A stretch of 64,000 nucleotides of DNA from Myxocyprinus asiaticus (taxonomy: Eukaryota; Chordata; Actinopteri; Cypriniformes; Catostomidae): assembly GCF_019703515.2 (NCBI RefSeq), contig NC_059372.1:12279992-12343991 (forward strand), in the 5' to 3' direction. The notes under the pieces were generated by a model. It worked only from the letters and a program-made list of their open reading frames with translations, was not told where the DNA came from and searched no databases. Both the position numbers and the translations under genes were made by a program. Shown piece by piece: positions 32,293-51,642 of the stretch (its first letter is position 1; each line of letters opens with the position of its first letter).

Positions 32293-34112
32293 GTAAGTTT
32301 GCATGTTTTGTTTTACATACTTTCATTTGAGCGTCGAGTAGTTCTGCATGGCATGCGTGGAAATTGGCATGCAACAATTTGCTGCGTGGAAGCGTGCGCC
32401 AGTTATTGCAGCATAGGCTATAGGGGTTTTAATGTGTAAACAGGGTTGATATGAAGGTATACCTACAGATACTTGGCTATTTTCACCTTAGCTATAATTA
32501 ATTTTAAAAAATATTAAAATGTCACTTTTTATAACACTTTAACCTACGATGTTCATGTTAGATTAAATATGATAATTATTTACAATAATAATAACAACAA
32601 TGCAGCTTCACGAATTATTAAGTAGTTATTATTATTTCTCATTATCCTTTTTCATTGTAACATGAACACTAATGTAAAGTTTTGAAGTGATTCTTAAAGT
32701 GTCCAAGGGTGTTTGACACAATATCTCCTTCTAAGTTTGCAGTGAACACATGTCGGTGTTGACACTGCCTGTAGAAGTCAGGGTTATTCTCGGTCATTCC
32801 GCTGCGGACAGGGGGCGCTAGACTCACTGCCACGATCAAAGATTAAACGCCAATCAACAATTCCGATACTGATTAATGAACTACTTCCCCAAACGTCCAG
32901 ACAGTCTGATTAGAGATCTAGAGCAGACTATAGACTTAGACCTTCAGTGTTGGTCTGAAAGATGTCATTTTTAATCACGTGTGCAGATCATGTTACATAT
33001 TTAAAAATATTCTGTAGAGATCTAAGATTATCACTGACGAATCTACGATCGTGTTGAAGAAAAGCGAAAAATAATGGTTCGAACGTGTCCAGTGACATAT
33101 TTACTCTTATTCTAATAAATCCTTCAAAATGGCCTAAAATAGTTCATTAAAAAAAAAAAAAAAAAAACATACAAATAATTAAAATACTATTTATAAAACT
33201 AACATGTGTCCATTTTTACCCAGAAGGTATGTCAATACTATGAGTAAGAAATGTGTAGTCTATATTCAGTTTAATATTTCTCACATTGACCACTTTTAGC
33301 TTTTCCATTAGCTGCTGATCAGTACTTCATTCTGAACTATAAAATAATATATGGTGGACCTTTGACCATATTTAATTCTAAGAGACAGCTTTACATATAT
33401 ATTTACATATACATATTATTACCTTTATTGTTATGACTAAATTTCCATGGAATGCACCATTGTGCATGGTCCATGGAATTCTATAATGAAATTTCTTACT
33501 TCACTTTTGTAATTAGGCTTTGGTTGTCAGAAATGAACAATGTAGCCTTAATGGATGTCTACATATATATTAGATATGCTGCTAGCACTACAGTTGGGCT
33601 TTCATACTAAAAAGAAGGAAACCTCTTAGAGAAAAGATAGGCCTATATATTTATATAATGATTATAACCCAGACCAAAAAAGACTACACTAGTAAACACT
33701 AAGTTATTGATCATAGTTGATTGATTAAATAGTGAGTAACTGTTTTGGCAGTAGTTTTGGTTTCCAATTATCATCTGTTTCCAATCATGCACAGTATTCC
33801 AAGATTCTTTGTTTGCTATTGGTATTAGCTGCTCTCTAAACTGTTAGCATTTAGCACCAAACTTGTGATAAGTGGAAGATAGCCTGAAACTGGAGAGTTA
33901 CAGTTGCAATTTTGTGATTTCACCATTGTGAAATTGAGAAAAAAGCTTATTGCTCTTAGATTACTCTGTATATAAAGCATTGTGAAATTTCAAAATCGTT
34001 GCTTATCTTAGTTGTTTTTATGCTTTTTACAAAGACAGAGAAAGACCAGAATCATTCATAGCAGGAAACTACACGAGTTAACCGCCACACTTTGGACAGG
34101 CAGTCACCAGGA

Positions 34113-40505
<6,393 letters not shown>

Positions 40506-41422
40506 CCCCACACAACCCCCCATCAGAGGAGAGAAAGAGATAGAGAGAGTTAGAGAGAGACAGATTTACTTGTGGTACTGTGATAATTTATTACATTAGG
40601 TTCCGATGAACTTAAGAAGAATTTGGAACTGTTACTTGACTCGTCGGCCTTGCAGATGTTCTAAGCTTCGTAGATTGTATTTTTGTAGCATTCATGATTG
40701 TTTTCTATGTCTCGAGAACAAATTTTGCAACATTCAGAGTATTTTTTTGTACTTTGAGGTATGAATTGTTGATGTATCTGCCAATAACTAGCACATCAAC
40801 ATTCCTTGTTCATTATCATGATAAGGTCGCTTATCTTTGCCAACGTAAAGTGTTTAGCTCCACTAAACCAAAAATCTCGGGTTCATTTGAACTACTGATC
40901 ATTGGTAGGACTGTGCCATTATAAGCTATTGGCAAACTATGAGGTTTTCCCACTTGACTTTCTGTTGTATGCTAGTAAACGAGCAGGATCTCATGGAAAA
41001 ACAAAAGTGATTGTGGCGAAATTTTTACAAAATGATATTAAATATATCGCGGCAGTTCCAAGGTGAAATGTCCACTGAGTGCCGCTTAATGTGAGTTACA
41101 TTTTAAGGTTAATGCTCTAATGAGTTTTAAATCAACAAAGCCTACCTCTCTACCCTAAACCTTAAACCTAAACCTAACTGATAGTATCAGAAAAAGCAAA
41201 TGCGAGATGAAAAACGTAATTGCTGAATCAAACGCATCATTTTGTGGATCTTTTATGACACTTTTGGCTCATGTGTCGACTCTCATAGTCTTCAGTACTC
41301 ATACTGTACCTCCGTCCTTTTCATCACAAGTGCAACGCTCTATCAGTTAAGCTACTGCACAATTTGATTGCACTTAAAAAAGCTTATAAATGTAGTTAGT
41401 TATGTAATGCAAACATTAAAAT
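40506..41422 (+). other. klf15: klf15 3' untranslated region and following non-coding DNA
   Basis: It begins with a purine-rich GAGAGA tract after the stop. The end of the transcript could not be fixed: no convincing AATAAA signal with a downstream GT-rich element was recognised in the first 600 bases. A CCCTAAACCTTAAACC patch near 41152 belongs to a dispersed repeat. Confidence 0.35.
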
Positions 41423-42160
41423 GACTGCATTTACATGGACACCAGAAAGCAGCTTATTGCAAGAAAGTGGCGTTTCCATGCACTGTATAAGCGGCGTACT
41501 CTACTCCCATATACATGCGGCTCGGTCAGTAAGCAGCGTTCTCCACAGCAACGTAATTTTCCCACTGCACTTGTGTAAATAACAAACATGGCATCTGAGG
41601 AAGACTTCGTTATTTAATTTTCTGTTGCTTCGCTTTATTTCCAGATATTCTAGAAACGTTGCTGTGTTTGTTTCCTTAACTTTCCATTGCAACCTGCAAC
41701 AGAAGTGCGCTGCAATAGTGTGGTTTCCCTCTTTCGTAAAACTCTGGGATTCCTCCAATGTACGATGGCATATACGCGAATGTGAGGGACAGTCAATATT
41801 TTACATTGGCGTGTATAAATGGGTATAGTTTACAGTGTAAGTGCTTTTCCCACTGTACTCCCAGAAATGTTGAATTCTTTCTGCTGTGTTGACTTGTTGT
41901 TGGGCTCCATCCTATGATGTTTGTTATCCGGTCTGTTCATGCAGGTGCGCACTTTTCAAAAACCTGTAAGAAGTCGCTTATGCGTTTACATGGCCACATA
42001 AGCCGCATTCTCTGGGAGAAACCCAGGTGTGTTAAACTGCTTTCTCTTAATCCCCTAAATGGTGTAAGGAAATCGTTCTCATTTACATGACGTTTCAGAA
42101 TGCTGCTTTCTGCAAAAACCTTGGAGTAAACTGTTTTCTTAAGTGCATGTAAACGTGGTC
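41423..42160. mobile_element. MITE-like element with GCATTTACATG ends
   Basis: The left end GACTGCATTTACATGGACAC and the right end GTGCATGTAAACGTGGTC are inverted relatives. The subterminal AAAGCAGCTTATT and GAATGCTGCTTTCTGC motifs also mirror each other. About 738 bases with no transposase. The exact ends are approximate. Confidence 0.6.
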
Positions 42161-42833
42161 AATCGCCTAAACAGTAATGCACTGTAGTAAAAGTGTTTAG
42201 ATGTCATAAGATAGCATTGTTTGAGGAACAGGGTGAAAAGTGAGTGTTTATGAACAGATAATCTGCCGTTTTATTCATGATTTGTGTGAAAGTAGTTGTT
42301 TTAGTGCCTGCAAGGGTTAATTTCACCTGGAAACTGCTGCGATACATACAGCGAGCCACCAAAAAATCATTTTGTAGAAGTGTAAGTAAAATAACGTGAT
42401 TCTATGAGACCTGGTATTAGTAAACTGTGAAACGCCTCTCGGTCAGACCATATAGAGTGAAACAACGAAAGTCAAAACACGCACATTTGTCGTATATGAA
42501 CTAGCCTTCTGATCAGCATTGAAATTTTTTCCTATTTCAAACTTTTTGTTGTTAATGCGAAACCTATTTTCATTTGTTTCATTTAATTTGTTGCTTTCAT
42601 CAAAGACTTGTCTAAAAACAAGATACCATCTGGGCTTTCATGTAATCTTAATGTTTGCAGTTACGTCCATGGCATTTGTGGTTAGGTGCTTGAGGTTAGA
42701 GGATATTTTCAACAGCAATGCAACACGTTTCATATTTGGCCAAACACTAAATTAGATGATACAAGCCAGTCACTGTTAAAATGTAAGCAAAGTCAATACT
42801 TAATGTCATAGAAGTTTTGCAGAACCCTGCTTT

Positions 42834-42975
42834 CCCTGCTGAAAAGACCAGCCTAAACCAGCATGATTTTCAATTACAAGGTGATTTATGTTGGTTAGTG
42901 ATGGATTGGTGCTGGTCTAGCTGGTTTGACCAGCATACCCATTCTGGTGACCAGCATTACCGGTCTTTTCAACAG
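42834..42975. mobile_element. CTGGT-rich MITE, second copy
   Basis: The ends CCCTGCTGAAAAGACCAGC and GGTCTTTTCAACAG are inverted, with a core of CTGGT/ACCAG copies as at 36777-37010. Confidence 0.65.
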
Positions 42976-43827
42976 ATTTGCCCTTTGAAATGGCTCTTTC
43001 CAACCAATATAAGACTGAATAACTCTTTATTTTCTCCCACTTACCTGCCTCAACAAATCTGAATGCTCTACTGGAATACCAACCCATTATTTTATTTTAT
43101 TTTATTTTATTTTTTACCTGGGACTAATTCATCTGCCAAAATATCTTGATGAGACAATTTGAATGACACAAACTGGAATTGCAAGGTGCTAATCAGCCTT
43201 GAACACAAGCTTCTTCACAGAGGGACACAGGCAGGCCAAGTCATGCTTGGGAAATGTAGTCTGGGATGCATCTGGAGTTCAGAGAGGGCATTCTTCATGG
43301 GAACTGTAGCCATGGACACAGCTTGACAACTGATAGGGCATGTTGGCCATATATTCACTAAAGGAATGTGCATAAAATCCAGTGGGTTGCTGATAACTAG
43401 CACAAATTTGTAACAAAATTATATGTCTTCTTTTAGGGTCTGTTTAAGAATCTGGAATTGGATTTTAAGGGGTTGTTATGTGGAAGGCTTTGCAACAACC
43501 TTGAAAATGCAATCTCTTCTATATAGTCTGTTTTTGCCAAAACAATAGCTCAAATGAAATCAACTACAATGTTAACCAGTGTCTTAGGTGTTAAATCAAC
43601 TCACTGTTGCACTTTGTACTGAGCAGACATGTACAATATACAACCAACAGGCAAAACAGGCAGCTATAGATGCATCCACGATATACACATACAGTATATA
43701 TGATATTATATCACAGGGACTCTGACATTCAGAGAAGCAGTCAGGACTGACCTGGCTCTTCTAGTTCTCTACCCACCCAGAGGAATATTTTATTGCTCAG
43801 AGGTTGCACTTTATTGCTCAGGACATT
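42976..43827. other. No gene; contains a (TTTTA)n tract
   Basis: Non-coding sequence; a TTTTA repeat lies at about 43091-43112. Confidence 0.5.
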
Positions 43828-44193
43828 TAAAGGAAAATTCCAGGTTCAGTATAAGTAAAGCTCAATCGACAGCATTTGTAGCATAATGTTGATTACTTGT
43901 TCCTCGTTTATTTAATGAAAAGCAAAAACTGTGGTTACAGTTAGGCACTTACAATGGAAGTGAATGGGGTCAGTCTATAAACATTAAAATACACATTGTT
44001 TAAAAAGTATAGGCATAAGATGTGGACATTTTGTGTGTTAACACTTCTTGTGGCTATACTTATAGTGTGATGTGTGTGTTGCCATGATGACGCAACACCG
44101 ATACACACTGTAAGTGATTTTATCGTACTACAATCATGTAGAACAGCTCAATTCAATTGAGCCTTACTTGTATTGAACCCGGAATATTCCTTT
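43828..44193. mobile_element. MITE with AAAGGAA...TTCC ends
   Basis: The left end TTAAAGGAAAATTCCAGGTT and the right end ACCCGGAATATTCCTTTGA are inverted relatives. The subterminal AGTAAAGCTCAATCG and CAATTGAGCCTTACTTG also mirror. A palindromic relative lies at 45610-46192. There is no coding capacity. Confidence 0.8.
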
Positions 44194-45360
44194 GATGGAG
44201 TTTTCATTTATTCTACATTGTTTGTCATTTAAATATCAAATGTGACTAAGATGTTTCTCTCAAAAAACAAATAAATACAGATAAAGTATCCTGTAAAGCA
44301 GGACAACAAAAATATCTCCATTTAACCTTAATTTACTCTCATTGCTTCCATGAGATCTCATTCATGATCTTTCCTATGGGCAGCCATGTATTATAGGGCA
44401 TAACATCGTGAAACAGTATGCATTCTGCGGCTTAGAGGAACACTCTAAGTGTTCCTCTAATAATAATAATAACAAAATTATTATGGTATCGTTTTTCTGC
44501 TCAGCTCATAATATTTAGCAATTGTTGTTGTCAGGAAATCTGATCTCGATCAGATACAACAGAGCAGGAAGAAACTAGAATCACTCAGGCCTATCACAAA
44601 GAAAACCAGGACCTGGAGAAGTTCCAGTAAATCCCTTTAAATGAAGGAAATTTTAAGTTTATGCCAACATATATGGTGCATTAATGGATGTTTTGCTACT
44701 GTTTGTGCCTGTTTAAAGGGACCGAATTTTTTTTGTTGTTTTTTTTGTTTGTTTTTTTTTGGTATCCCTTTAACCTGGTACATACCAGTGCCATTGAGTC
44801 CTATTCATTCAGAATAGCATGCATAAATGCATACATAAAATGAGAGCATTTCTGAAATGTAATGTCACCACAAATACTATCATATTGTTTTGTTTTTTTG
44901 TTGCTCTCTGTATTCTCGTCCCTCTTGCATAAGAGTCATAACCATGCAGAGTCTATTTTTCTAAGACAACTAATGATGGGTTGCATCACTCATAGCCTCA
45001 CCCATCTTAAAAACACAGTAAGAATACGCTCGACTGACGCTTATTGTTTATTATGCTAATTGCCTATGTGCTTGATGCTCCCCGTTCAAGTTCATGACCA
45101 CCGTTCACGTACAAAGTAACAGACAGACACACAGGCAGAGGAGACTGCGTACTGTTAGTGATGCATTCCTTGCCGTCTACATGAATTTCTCTGTGAAAAA
45201 GGTGCTTATGGCCACCATTGAATGTATGTGTACTGTATGTACAGACTTTGTACAAAATGTAGTTGGATCAGATAGCACCGGATATTCTTCTACAGACGTA
45301 TCTCACGTCTTTGATTGTATAAATGTCCCCTGTAAAATTTAAACCAATGTACATAATAAC

Positions 45361-45363
<3 letters not shown>
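44194..45363. other. No gene recognised; contains a short hairpin
   Basis: Ordinary non-coding DNA. A compact inverted repeat, AGAGGAACACT and its mirror AGTGTTCCTCT separated by about three bases, lies at 44436-44459. Confidence 0.45.

Positions 45364-45431
<68 letters not shown>
45364..45431. repeat. (TA)n microsatellite
   Basis: About 34 TA units. Confidence 0.98.
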
Positions 45432-45439
<8 letters not shown>

Positions 45440-45609
45440 TTTTCTTGATATACATAAGATGCATTTACAAATAAAGTGAAAATAAGACCTTTGAGTTTTG
45501 AGAAGCTGTCTTTGTTTTTTGTTTTGTTTGTTTGTTTCAACATTTATTAATTTTGGACAGATCCTATATTGTTTTATACAATGTCCAAGGCCTTAAAAGA
45601 ATGTACTGG

Positions 45610-46192
45610 GTTAGATACAAGATAAGCTCAATCCAATCTATAAAGTGGCATGTGTGGCATAATGTTGATTGCCATGAAAAATAATAAAGCAAAAATCACA
45701 GTCGGGCACTTACAATGAAAGTGAATGGGGCCAGTCCATAAACGTTAAAATACACACTATTTCAGAAGTATAGCCACAAGATGTAAACATTATACAGGTA
45801 TGTGTTAACATGATTTTAGTGTGATAAAATTGCATGCAGTACTAACCTTATCTGTTTAAAGTTATATCTAATATTACAACTTTGTTGTCATGACGACAAA
45901 ATGCGGTAAACCCTTTCTGATGCACGCCATAATGGCAATAAATTCCTGATTTTATCACACTTAAATCATGTTAACATGTATAATGGTTATATCTTGTATC
46001 TATACTTTAGAAACTGAGTATTTAAATTTTTATGGACTGGCCCCATTTACTTACATTGTAAGTGCCTTACTGTAACCGCAATTTTAGTGTTTCCTTTAAA
46101 TAAACAATGGTCAAAAATTTTTTGTGGTTATCAACAATATGCCAAAAATGCTATCAATTGAGCTTTACTTATATTGAACCTGGAAAATTATT
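45610..46192. mobile_element. Large foldback element, relative of the 43828 MITE
   Basis: The left half (GGCATAATGTTGATTGCCAT, GTGAATGGGGCCAGTCCATA, ATGTTAAC near 45807) is mirrored in the right half (ATGTTAACATGTATAATGG, TATGGACTGGCCCCATTTAC, TCAATTGAGCTTTACTTATA). The symmetry centre is near 45900. The left terminus is shorter than the right. No protein is encoded. Confidence 0.8.
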
Positions 46193-47693
46193 GTAGACAT
46201 TCTCTACACTAGAATATGAACATGTTGGACAAGCATTTGTGTTTGCACACTTGTGTAGAGTACGTTTGTGGCTGAATATCTGATATAAAGACACTTTTGA
46301 ATGATCTATGGCCTTATACCAATGATGTATAGTTATAGCTTTAAAAAAAAAAAAAAAAAAAAAAAAGCACACCAGGATGTCCTTCTTTCTTTGTACTTGT
46401 AACTCAAGGGGTGTGGTCTTTAATGGGTTTAATGTTTGTTTAATTGCTTGTTTTGTCTTTTAATTGAATCCCCATAATAACTGGTCTAAATCCTCTTGAT
46501 TTGGGGTTATAAGCAGTCCAGTACACATAGTTGTGGCAGCTGAGGGCAGGAAAAGTGCGGCTGTTGTGTACATTGGTTCACAAAAACAAAACAAAAAAAT
46601 TATTTCCTATTTTAATCGACACCATTGTGGTTGCACCCTACAAAACATCAGGTAATTGAAGTCTTTTAAACCTTACCAGTTTAAAATGTATAATACAGTT
46701 CTATGAAAGGAAATCATGCCTTATAATTTGCTCACCTCCTAAACAAAGAAAGCAATCAAATACCCATAGACTTATTCTCAGAAGCACCATATTTGATTTT
46801 TGACTGGAATGAAAATGAGGCTGTGAGGGATAGACTTACAGACTCTGTAATGGCATGAAGTGTATAAAATGGTATAAAGCTGCTAGATGAGGTACATTTT
46901 CCACAACTCATGTTTTCTGGAGTTTTTTGACTACTAACATTTCTTGGAAATAATTTTTTTTTCAATGGTTTGTCAGCGGAGTGATCCAAAACACTTTAAA
47001 CAACAGTATAATCCATTGAAGAGACTGTTATGTCAATCTCTCACACCCTCGTTGTCCTTCCCGCCAAAAATTATATACGCCTCTACTGTGAATAAGCCCC
47101 ATCTCTAACAAAGGAGTAAAAGTGAGCCAAGCGATGAAGCGATGTCATAATATATCTTTTAGTACATCTTACATATTATTTATAGATGAGTCTTATTTGA
47201 GTGTGTGACGTATTACGGATAGCTGGAAAACCTCATAATGAATTAGACAAAGTTTGCACATAAAGATAACATAGTTGGGTAGAGCCCATGGCAGTTCTTC
47301 TGTATTTCCTCTTAATTTTTAGCACAACAGCCATTTTTTATATTCAATTTTTGGGCTTTTGCCACTTTAAGGCTCTGATACACTCACAGTAAAGTTTTTC
47401 TTTGTTCTTCATTCAGAGCTAGAAAGAAGGTCAAAACAGCTGAGCAACAGTATACTGTTTGCACTGCTGGTGCTAGCGTAAATAGAAGCATTTAAATATG
47501 GGATGCACGCTGTCCTGTTAACAGACCACATATAAAACATTAACCAATGTACAGTAACATTATATACGTGGCCATAATATGCACCATTTACCATCTGTTA
47601 ATGCATTTAGTAGCCTTAATCTAAAAATATATCACATGACATACTGTTGTCGTGGAAAATGTCTCTATGCAAATGATCGTACAGGTGTAGTTA
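46193..47693. other. No gene recognised
   Basis: Non-coding; a poly-A run lies at 46343-46366. Confidence 0.5.
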
Positions 47694-47963
47694 CCCTTAC
47701 AAAAAAATCTAGAGTTCTGATAAACTTGCCACAAACTTGCTGCAAACTTACCGCAAATTTCCCACTCATTATTTTCACATGCCAATGAGCTTGCGATTTG
47801 CCGCAAATGTTTGCCAGAACTTTGCAGCTCTTTAACGGTAGTGGTGAACCTGCAGCAAACCTTTGGTGACAATGAAGAGTTTACTGCAAAGCTCATTTGC
47901 AAATGAAAAAAATAAGTGGCGAATTTGTGGCAAGTTTGCCAGAACTCTCGATTTTTGTAAGGG
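47694..47963. mobile_element. Foldback MITE (GCAAATTTGC-rich), copy 2
   Basis: The ends CCCTTACAAAAAAATCTAGA and TCGATTTTTGTAAGGG are inverted, with TA on both sides (47692-47693 and 47964-47965). The interior mirrors itself (GATAAACTTGCCACAAACTT and GTGGCAAGTTTGCCAGAAC). It is related to 39207-39500. Confidence 0.85.
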
Positions 47964-47965
47964 TA

Positions 47966-48928
47966 GGTTTGCACTGTCTCGTCTACTCTGCACTCCAGTG
48001 TGTTCATGTTGACTTACAGTATCTTGACTGAGTTAAGAAGTCAATGGAAAAAAATAAATAAATAAAAACATTTCCTGTCAAAGTAGGTGGAGCACCAGGT
48101 CACACCCACAGATGACATGGTCCAATAGCAGTAAGAAGGTGTTTAACAGCAAGTACAAAGTTTTCTTGAAAGTCTGCGCTGGCAAGCTGTTTTGAACCAC
48201 TGTAACAAACTCAACACCACCTTCTGTTTGGCCAGATTTGGTTCAAAATAACATCATGCCTGTTCTTTCTTTGATTTCCTAGAAATTGCTGCCTTTAGAC
48301 AGCAAGTGACAAGAATAATGGGGATAGGTTAATAGGATGGGAACATGATGCAGGCCAGACATGAATCTGCATCTTTTAACATAACCAATGACTCAATGTG
48401 TCAGAGCTATCTAACTGTGTGCTAACCGCTAAATCATGGCTCTGACACAACAACAGCCATTTAATAGGACATCACAGGAAGCTTATGTTTTTTCCTTACA
48501 CACGAGCTCAGTGCAAGATACCCGTGCATATTGTTTATGCTGAGTAACTCTTTATAAGGATTATCATTGAAGAGCTGCTATGCAATGCCCTGATGTTTAT
48601 GGCTGACAGCTCCAATTTATGATGCTCTCTTCACAAGCCCCCAACCACATGTGGCACTGCTAAAGATGAGAGGGTGGGAGGGAGTCAGGAAGAGAAGAAT
48701 GCCATGAAGAGATGTTCTTTTTATGGCCATATGTTGGACAGGCTCACTGATGCGAATTCAATCCTCAGTCTACTGCCAATATCTCTAGACATTAGCTAAC
48801 CCCGGATGGCTCATCTTGGACCTGCCTGTCCAAAAATGTCTGTCCTGTTGAGTAAATTCTGGATTTGGTTATTAAGATCTGAAGGTTTTCATCTTCTTTG
48901 TCTTCTTGTTTCAGATTGCAGTTATAAT
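47966..48928. other. No gene recognised
   Basis: Just under 1 kb of non-coding sequence without a clear repeat. Confidence 0.45.
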
Positions 48929-49673
48929 CAGTGTTGGGCAGTAGCTAACTGAAAGTAATGACACTGGTAACTAAACTATTTTTCAATTCATTTATTTCAG
49001 TAGCATTTCAGAAGCATCACACAAATGTTTTGGAAAAAATTACTGTAGCTTTCCCAGTAATGAGCTACTTTTTTCAACAAGTAGCAGTGTAACATTATAA
49101 AACGCTATATATATATATATATATATATATACACGTCTTTTGTAATACTGTATTGCATGCACAGCTTTACAGCTGAGCGAACTGAAGTAACAGTCTAACA
49201 TGCTCACCTAAAATGTCCTTTTCAAAACAAGGATTCACTGATTAATTTGAGTAAGTGCAGATGCTCAAATTAATCAGTGAATCATCTTTATTATTCAGTT
49301 AAATTAATCAGTTATGTATTTTTTATAGCAAAATACAAAATAATTATATTTATTACAAACATTTTACTAAATAATATATTTAAATTAAAGCTGCTGTTCA
49401 TCACTATGTTTTCTAAATTATAGTGTTCCTTGTTTCATTTGCGCTAGTGTACTGTAGATTGATGTAGGAGATCGTCACTGTTTTGTACCAGATAAATACT
49501 GCTCTGGTTAATAAAGCAACAATACAAATAGCTTCATTGTAGTTAGTTACTTTTTATTAGTAGCTTGCAGTGAAGCTAACTACTTTTTCAAAAAGGTAGC
49601 TTGACTGTAGCTTAACTAACTACTTGTAATCTACAGTTACATTATCTACAGTTTAAAGTAGCTTCCCCAACAC
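48929..49673. mobile_element. hAT-like non-autonomous element (CAGTGTTGGG ends)
   Basis: The left end CAGTGTTGGGCAGTAGCTAA and the right end AGTAGCTTCCCCAACAC are inverted relatives, and GTAGCT/AGCTAC motifs repeat along the element. I see no intact 8 bp duplication, because the right tip adjoins another element at 49676. A (TA)n tract lies at 49107-49131. Confidence 0.65.
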
Positions 49674-49675
49674 AA

Positions 49676-50023
49676 AGTATGTTTACATGCACTTTAAAAG
49701 TTTTAATTCAGTCAGACTAAAACTAAAATTCACCTTTTTAAAATGTCATGTAAACGCTGTAGTCCAGTTAACGTTTTGTTAAGTTGGACTAACAGACCTA
49801 GATAATGCAATTGTAGCTTGGCTTCTTCCAGAATGTATACATGTTAATTGGACCACAATTGGCCTCTGCATCTTGCACATGTACTGATACACATTCTAAT
49901 CTGACACCATTCCTTCAAATATTCAATTGCGAATTGCACCATGTCTACTTGGACTCACAGACTGTAGCTTGACTACACAAAAACCAGCTGTAGCTCGATA
50001 ATAACTGGGCATGTAAACATACT
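49676..50023. mobile_element. MITE with AGTATGTTTACATGC ends
   Basis: The left end AGTATGTTTACATGCA and the right end GGGCATGTAAACATACT are inverted repeats of about 15 bases. The interior has no coding capacity. Confidence 0.75.
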
Positions 50024-50559
50024 GACTGTTTATAATACAGCTCAGAGGGGGCTGTGAGGAGACATAATAACTGTTTCCTCACTGTCAGGAGGGGTCTTTG
50101 AGAGGGCCCGTTGTTTAGCGAATGTTGGCATATTCAGGTTCATACTGTAATAGATTAATTTCAAGTGTTGTCATTTTGATATATCATTTTCTCACAGATT
50201 TTATAGCAATGAAAAATGGAATTCACCTTCATATTCCTATATGGCATTTCTTTTCCCTTCTATAAGAGACTTGATTTATGACTGTATCTTGGAAAATAAG
50301 TTTATTATTTCATATTAGTTTCAAGCTAATAATCAGTCTTTCAGTGGTGGCTGCAACAGCGGTTGTTTAAAGAGCTATATTTCTTCAGTAGGTGTAGCTC
50401 TCCTGGTCTTGCTGCACTTGGGGAAACGCAATGATCTTACAGCAATTTGACAGATTTATTTTTGGAGCGTTTGCCATTGTTGGGAAGAGTAGATTCATCT
50501 GCCATGCCACTGAGGTAACTTTAGGTCAAACATTTGGTGACTTGTTCCTGTCAAACGCT

Positions 50560-50677
50560 TGTTAACTATTTGTTTCCTTCACAGGTTTTAAATCTTGGGC
50601 TACACCACACAGACTCAAGAGGACAGAGAGGTAAGTACAACAAGAACAACTTTATTTGCATAATTCTTAATAAAATA
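50560..50677 (+). repeat. Duplicated block, copy A (left part)
   Basis: It matches 52366-52485: CTTGTTAACTATT, TTTCCTT, CACACCACACAGACTCAAG, CAGAGAGGTAAGTACAACAA and GAACAACTT. In both copies a short sequence sits between an AG-ending pyrimidine tract and GTAAGT. The block continues after the Tc1 insertion at 51643-51760. Confidence 0.75.
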
Positions 50678-51642
50678 CACTCACTTTATTAGGAACACTA
50701 TACTAATACTGGGTAGGGCCTCCCTTTGCTCTCAAAACAGCCTCAATTCTTTGTGGCATAAATTCCGCAAAATGCTGGAAACATTCCTTTGAGATTCACG
50801 TCCTTGTTGACATGATCACATCACAAAATTTCTGCAGATTTGTCAGCTATGCATTCACACTGCGAATCTCCTATTCTACCACATCCCAAAGGTGTTCTAT
50901 TGGATTCAGATCCAGTGACTGGGCAGGCCACTGAAGAACAGTTAACTCATTGTCACATTCATGAAACCATGACTTCTGCTTTGTGACATGGTGCATTATC
51001 ATGCTGGAAGTAGCCATTAGAAGATGGGTAAATTGTGGCCATAAAGGGATGCACATGGTCAGCAACAATACTCAAATAGGTTGTGGCATTCAGGCAATGA
51101 TTGATTGGTATTAGCGGACCCAAAGTGTGCATTACACCACTGCCACCAGCCTGGACTGATGATACAAGGCAGGTTGGGTCCATGGATTCATGCTGTTGAT
51201 CCCAAATTCTAACCCTACCATCTGTGTGTCTCAGCAGAAATTGAGATTCATCAGACGAGGCTACGTTTTTCCAGTCTTCAAAAAGCCTGTGCACTCTGCA
51301 GCCTCAGCTTTCTGTTCTTGGCTGACAGAAGTTGAACCCGACATGGTCTTCTGCTGTTGTAGCCCATCCGCCTCAAGGTTGGACATGTTGTGCATTCTGA
51401 GATGCTATTCTGCTCACTACAATTGTACAGAGTGGTTATCTGAGTTACCGTAGTCGTTCTATCAGCTCGAGCCAGTCTGGCCATTCTCCGTTGATCTCTC
51501 TCATCAACAAGGTGTTTCCATACCCAGAACTGTCGCTCACTGGATGTTTTTTGTTTTTGGCACCATTCTGATTAAATTCTAGAGACTGTTGTGCATGAAA
51601 GTACTCAAACCAGCCTGTCTGGCACCAACAATCATACAGTTT
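50678..51642 (-). mobile_element. Tc1-like element, 5'-truncated
   Basis: On the minus strand it carries the transposase and a 3' end (CCTAATAAAGTGAGTG), flanked by TA at 50676-50677. The 5' end (high coordinates) stops near 51642 without an inverted repeat, where duplicated-block sequence resumes. It is the same family as 30954-31495, but keeps the catalytic part that the other copy lost. Confidence 0.85.
50800..51642 (-). pseudogene. Tc1-type transposase remnant
   Basis: The minus strand encodes IVGARQAGLSTFMHN-like N-terminal sequence with breaks, GYNSRRPCRVQLLSAKNRKL, WKNVASSDESQFLLRHTDGR (first catalytic Asp), GYFQHDNAPCHKAEVM (second Asp) and LDLNPIEHLWDVVE (catalytic Glu). At least four frame changes and a stop after the Glu motif make it non-functional. 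Confidence 0.85.

Noticed and set aside
34092..34112. Extension of klf15 upstream of 34113
   Set aside because: The open frame continues upstream without an ATG (it would need TTG at 34092). The ATG at 34113 gives the family start MVDHLL.
41150..41180. Telomere-like CCCTAAACC repeats
   Set aside because: Only a few irregular units that belong to a dispersed repeat also present near 5285 and 40000; no TTAGGG array.
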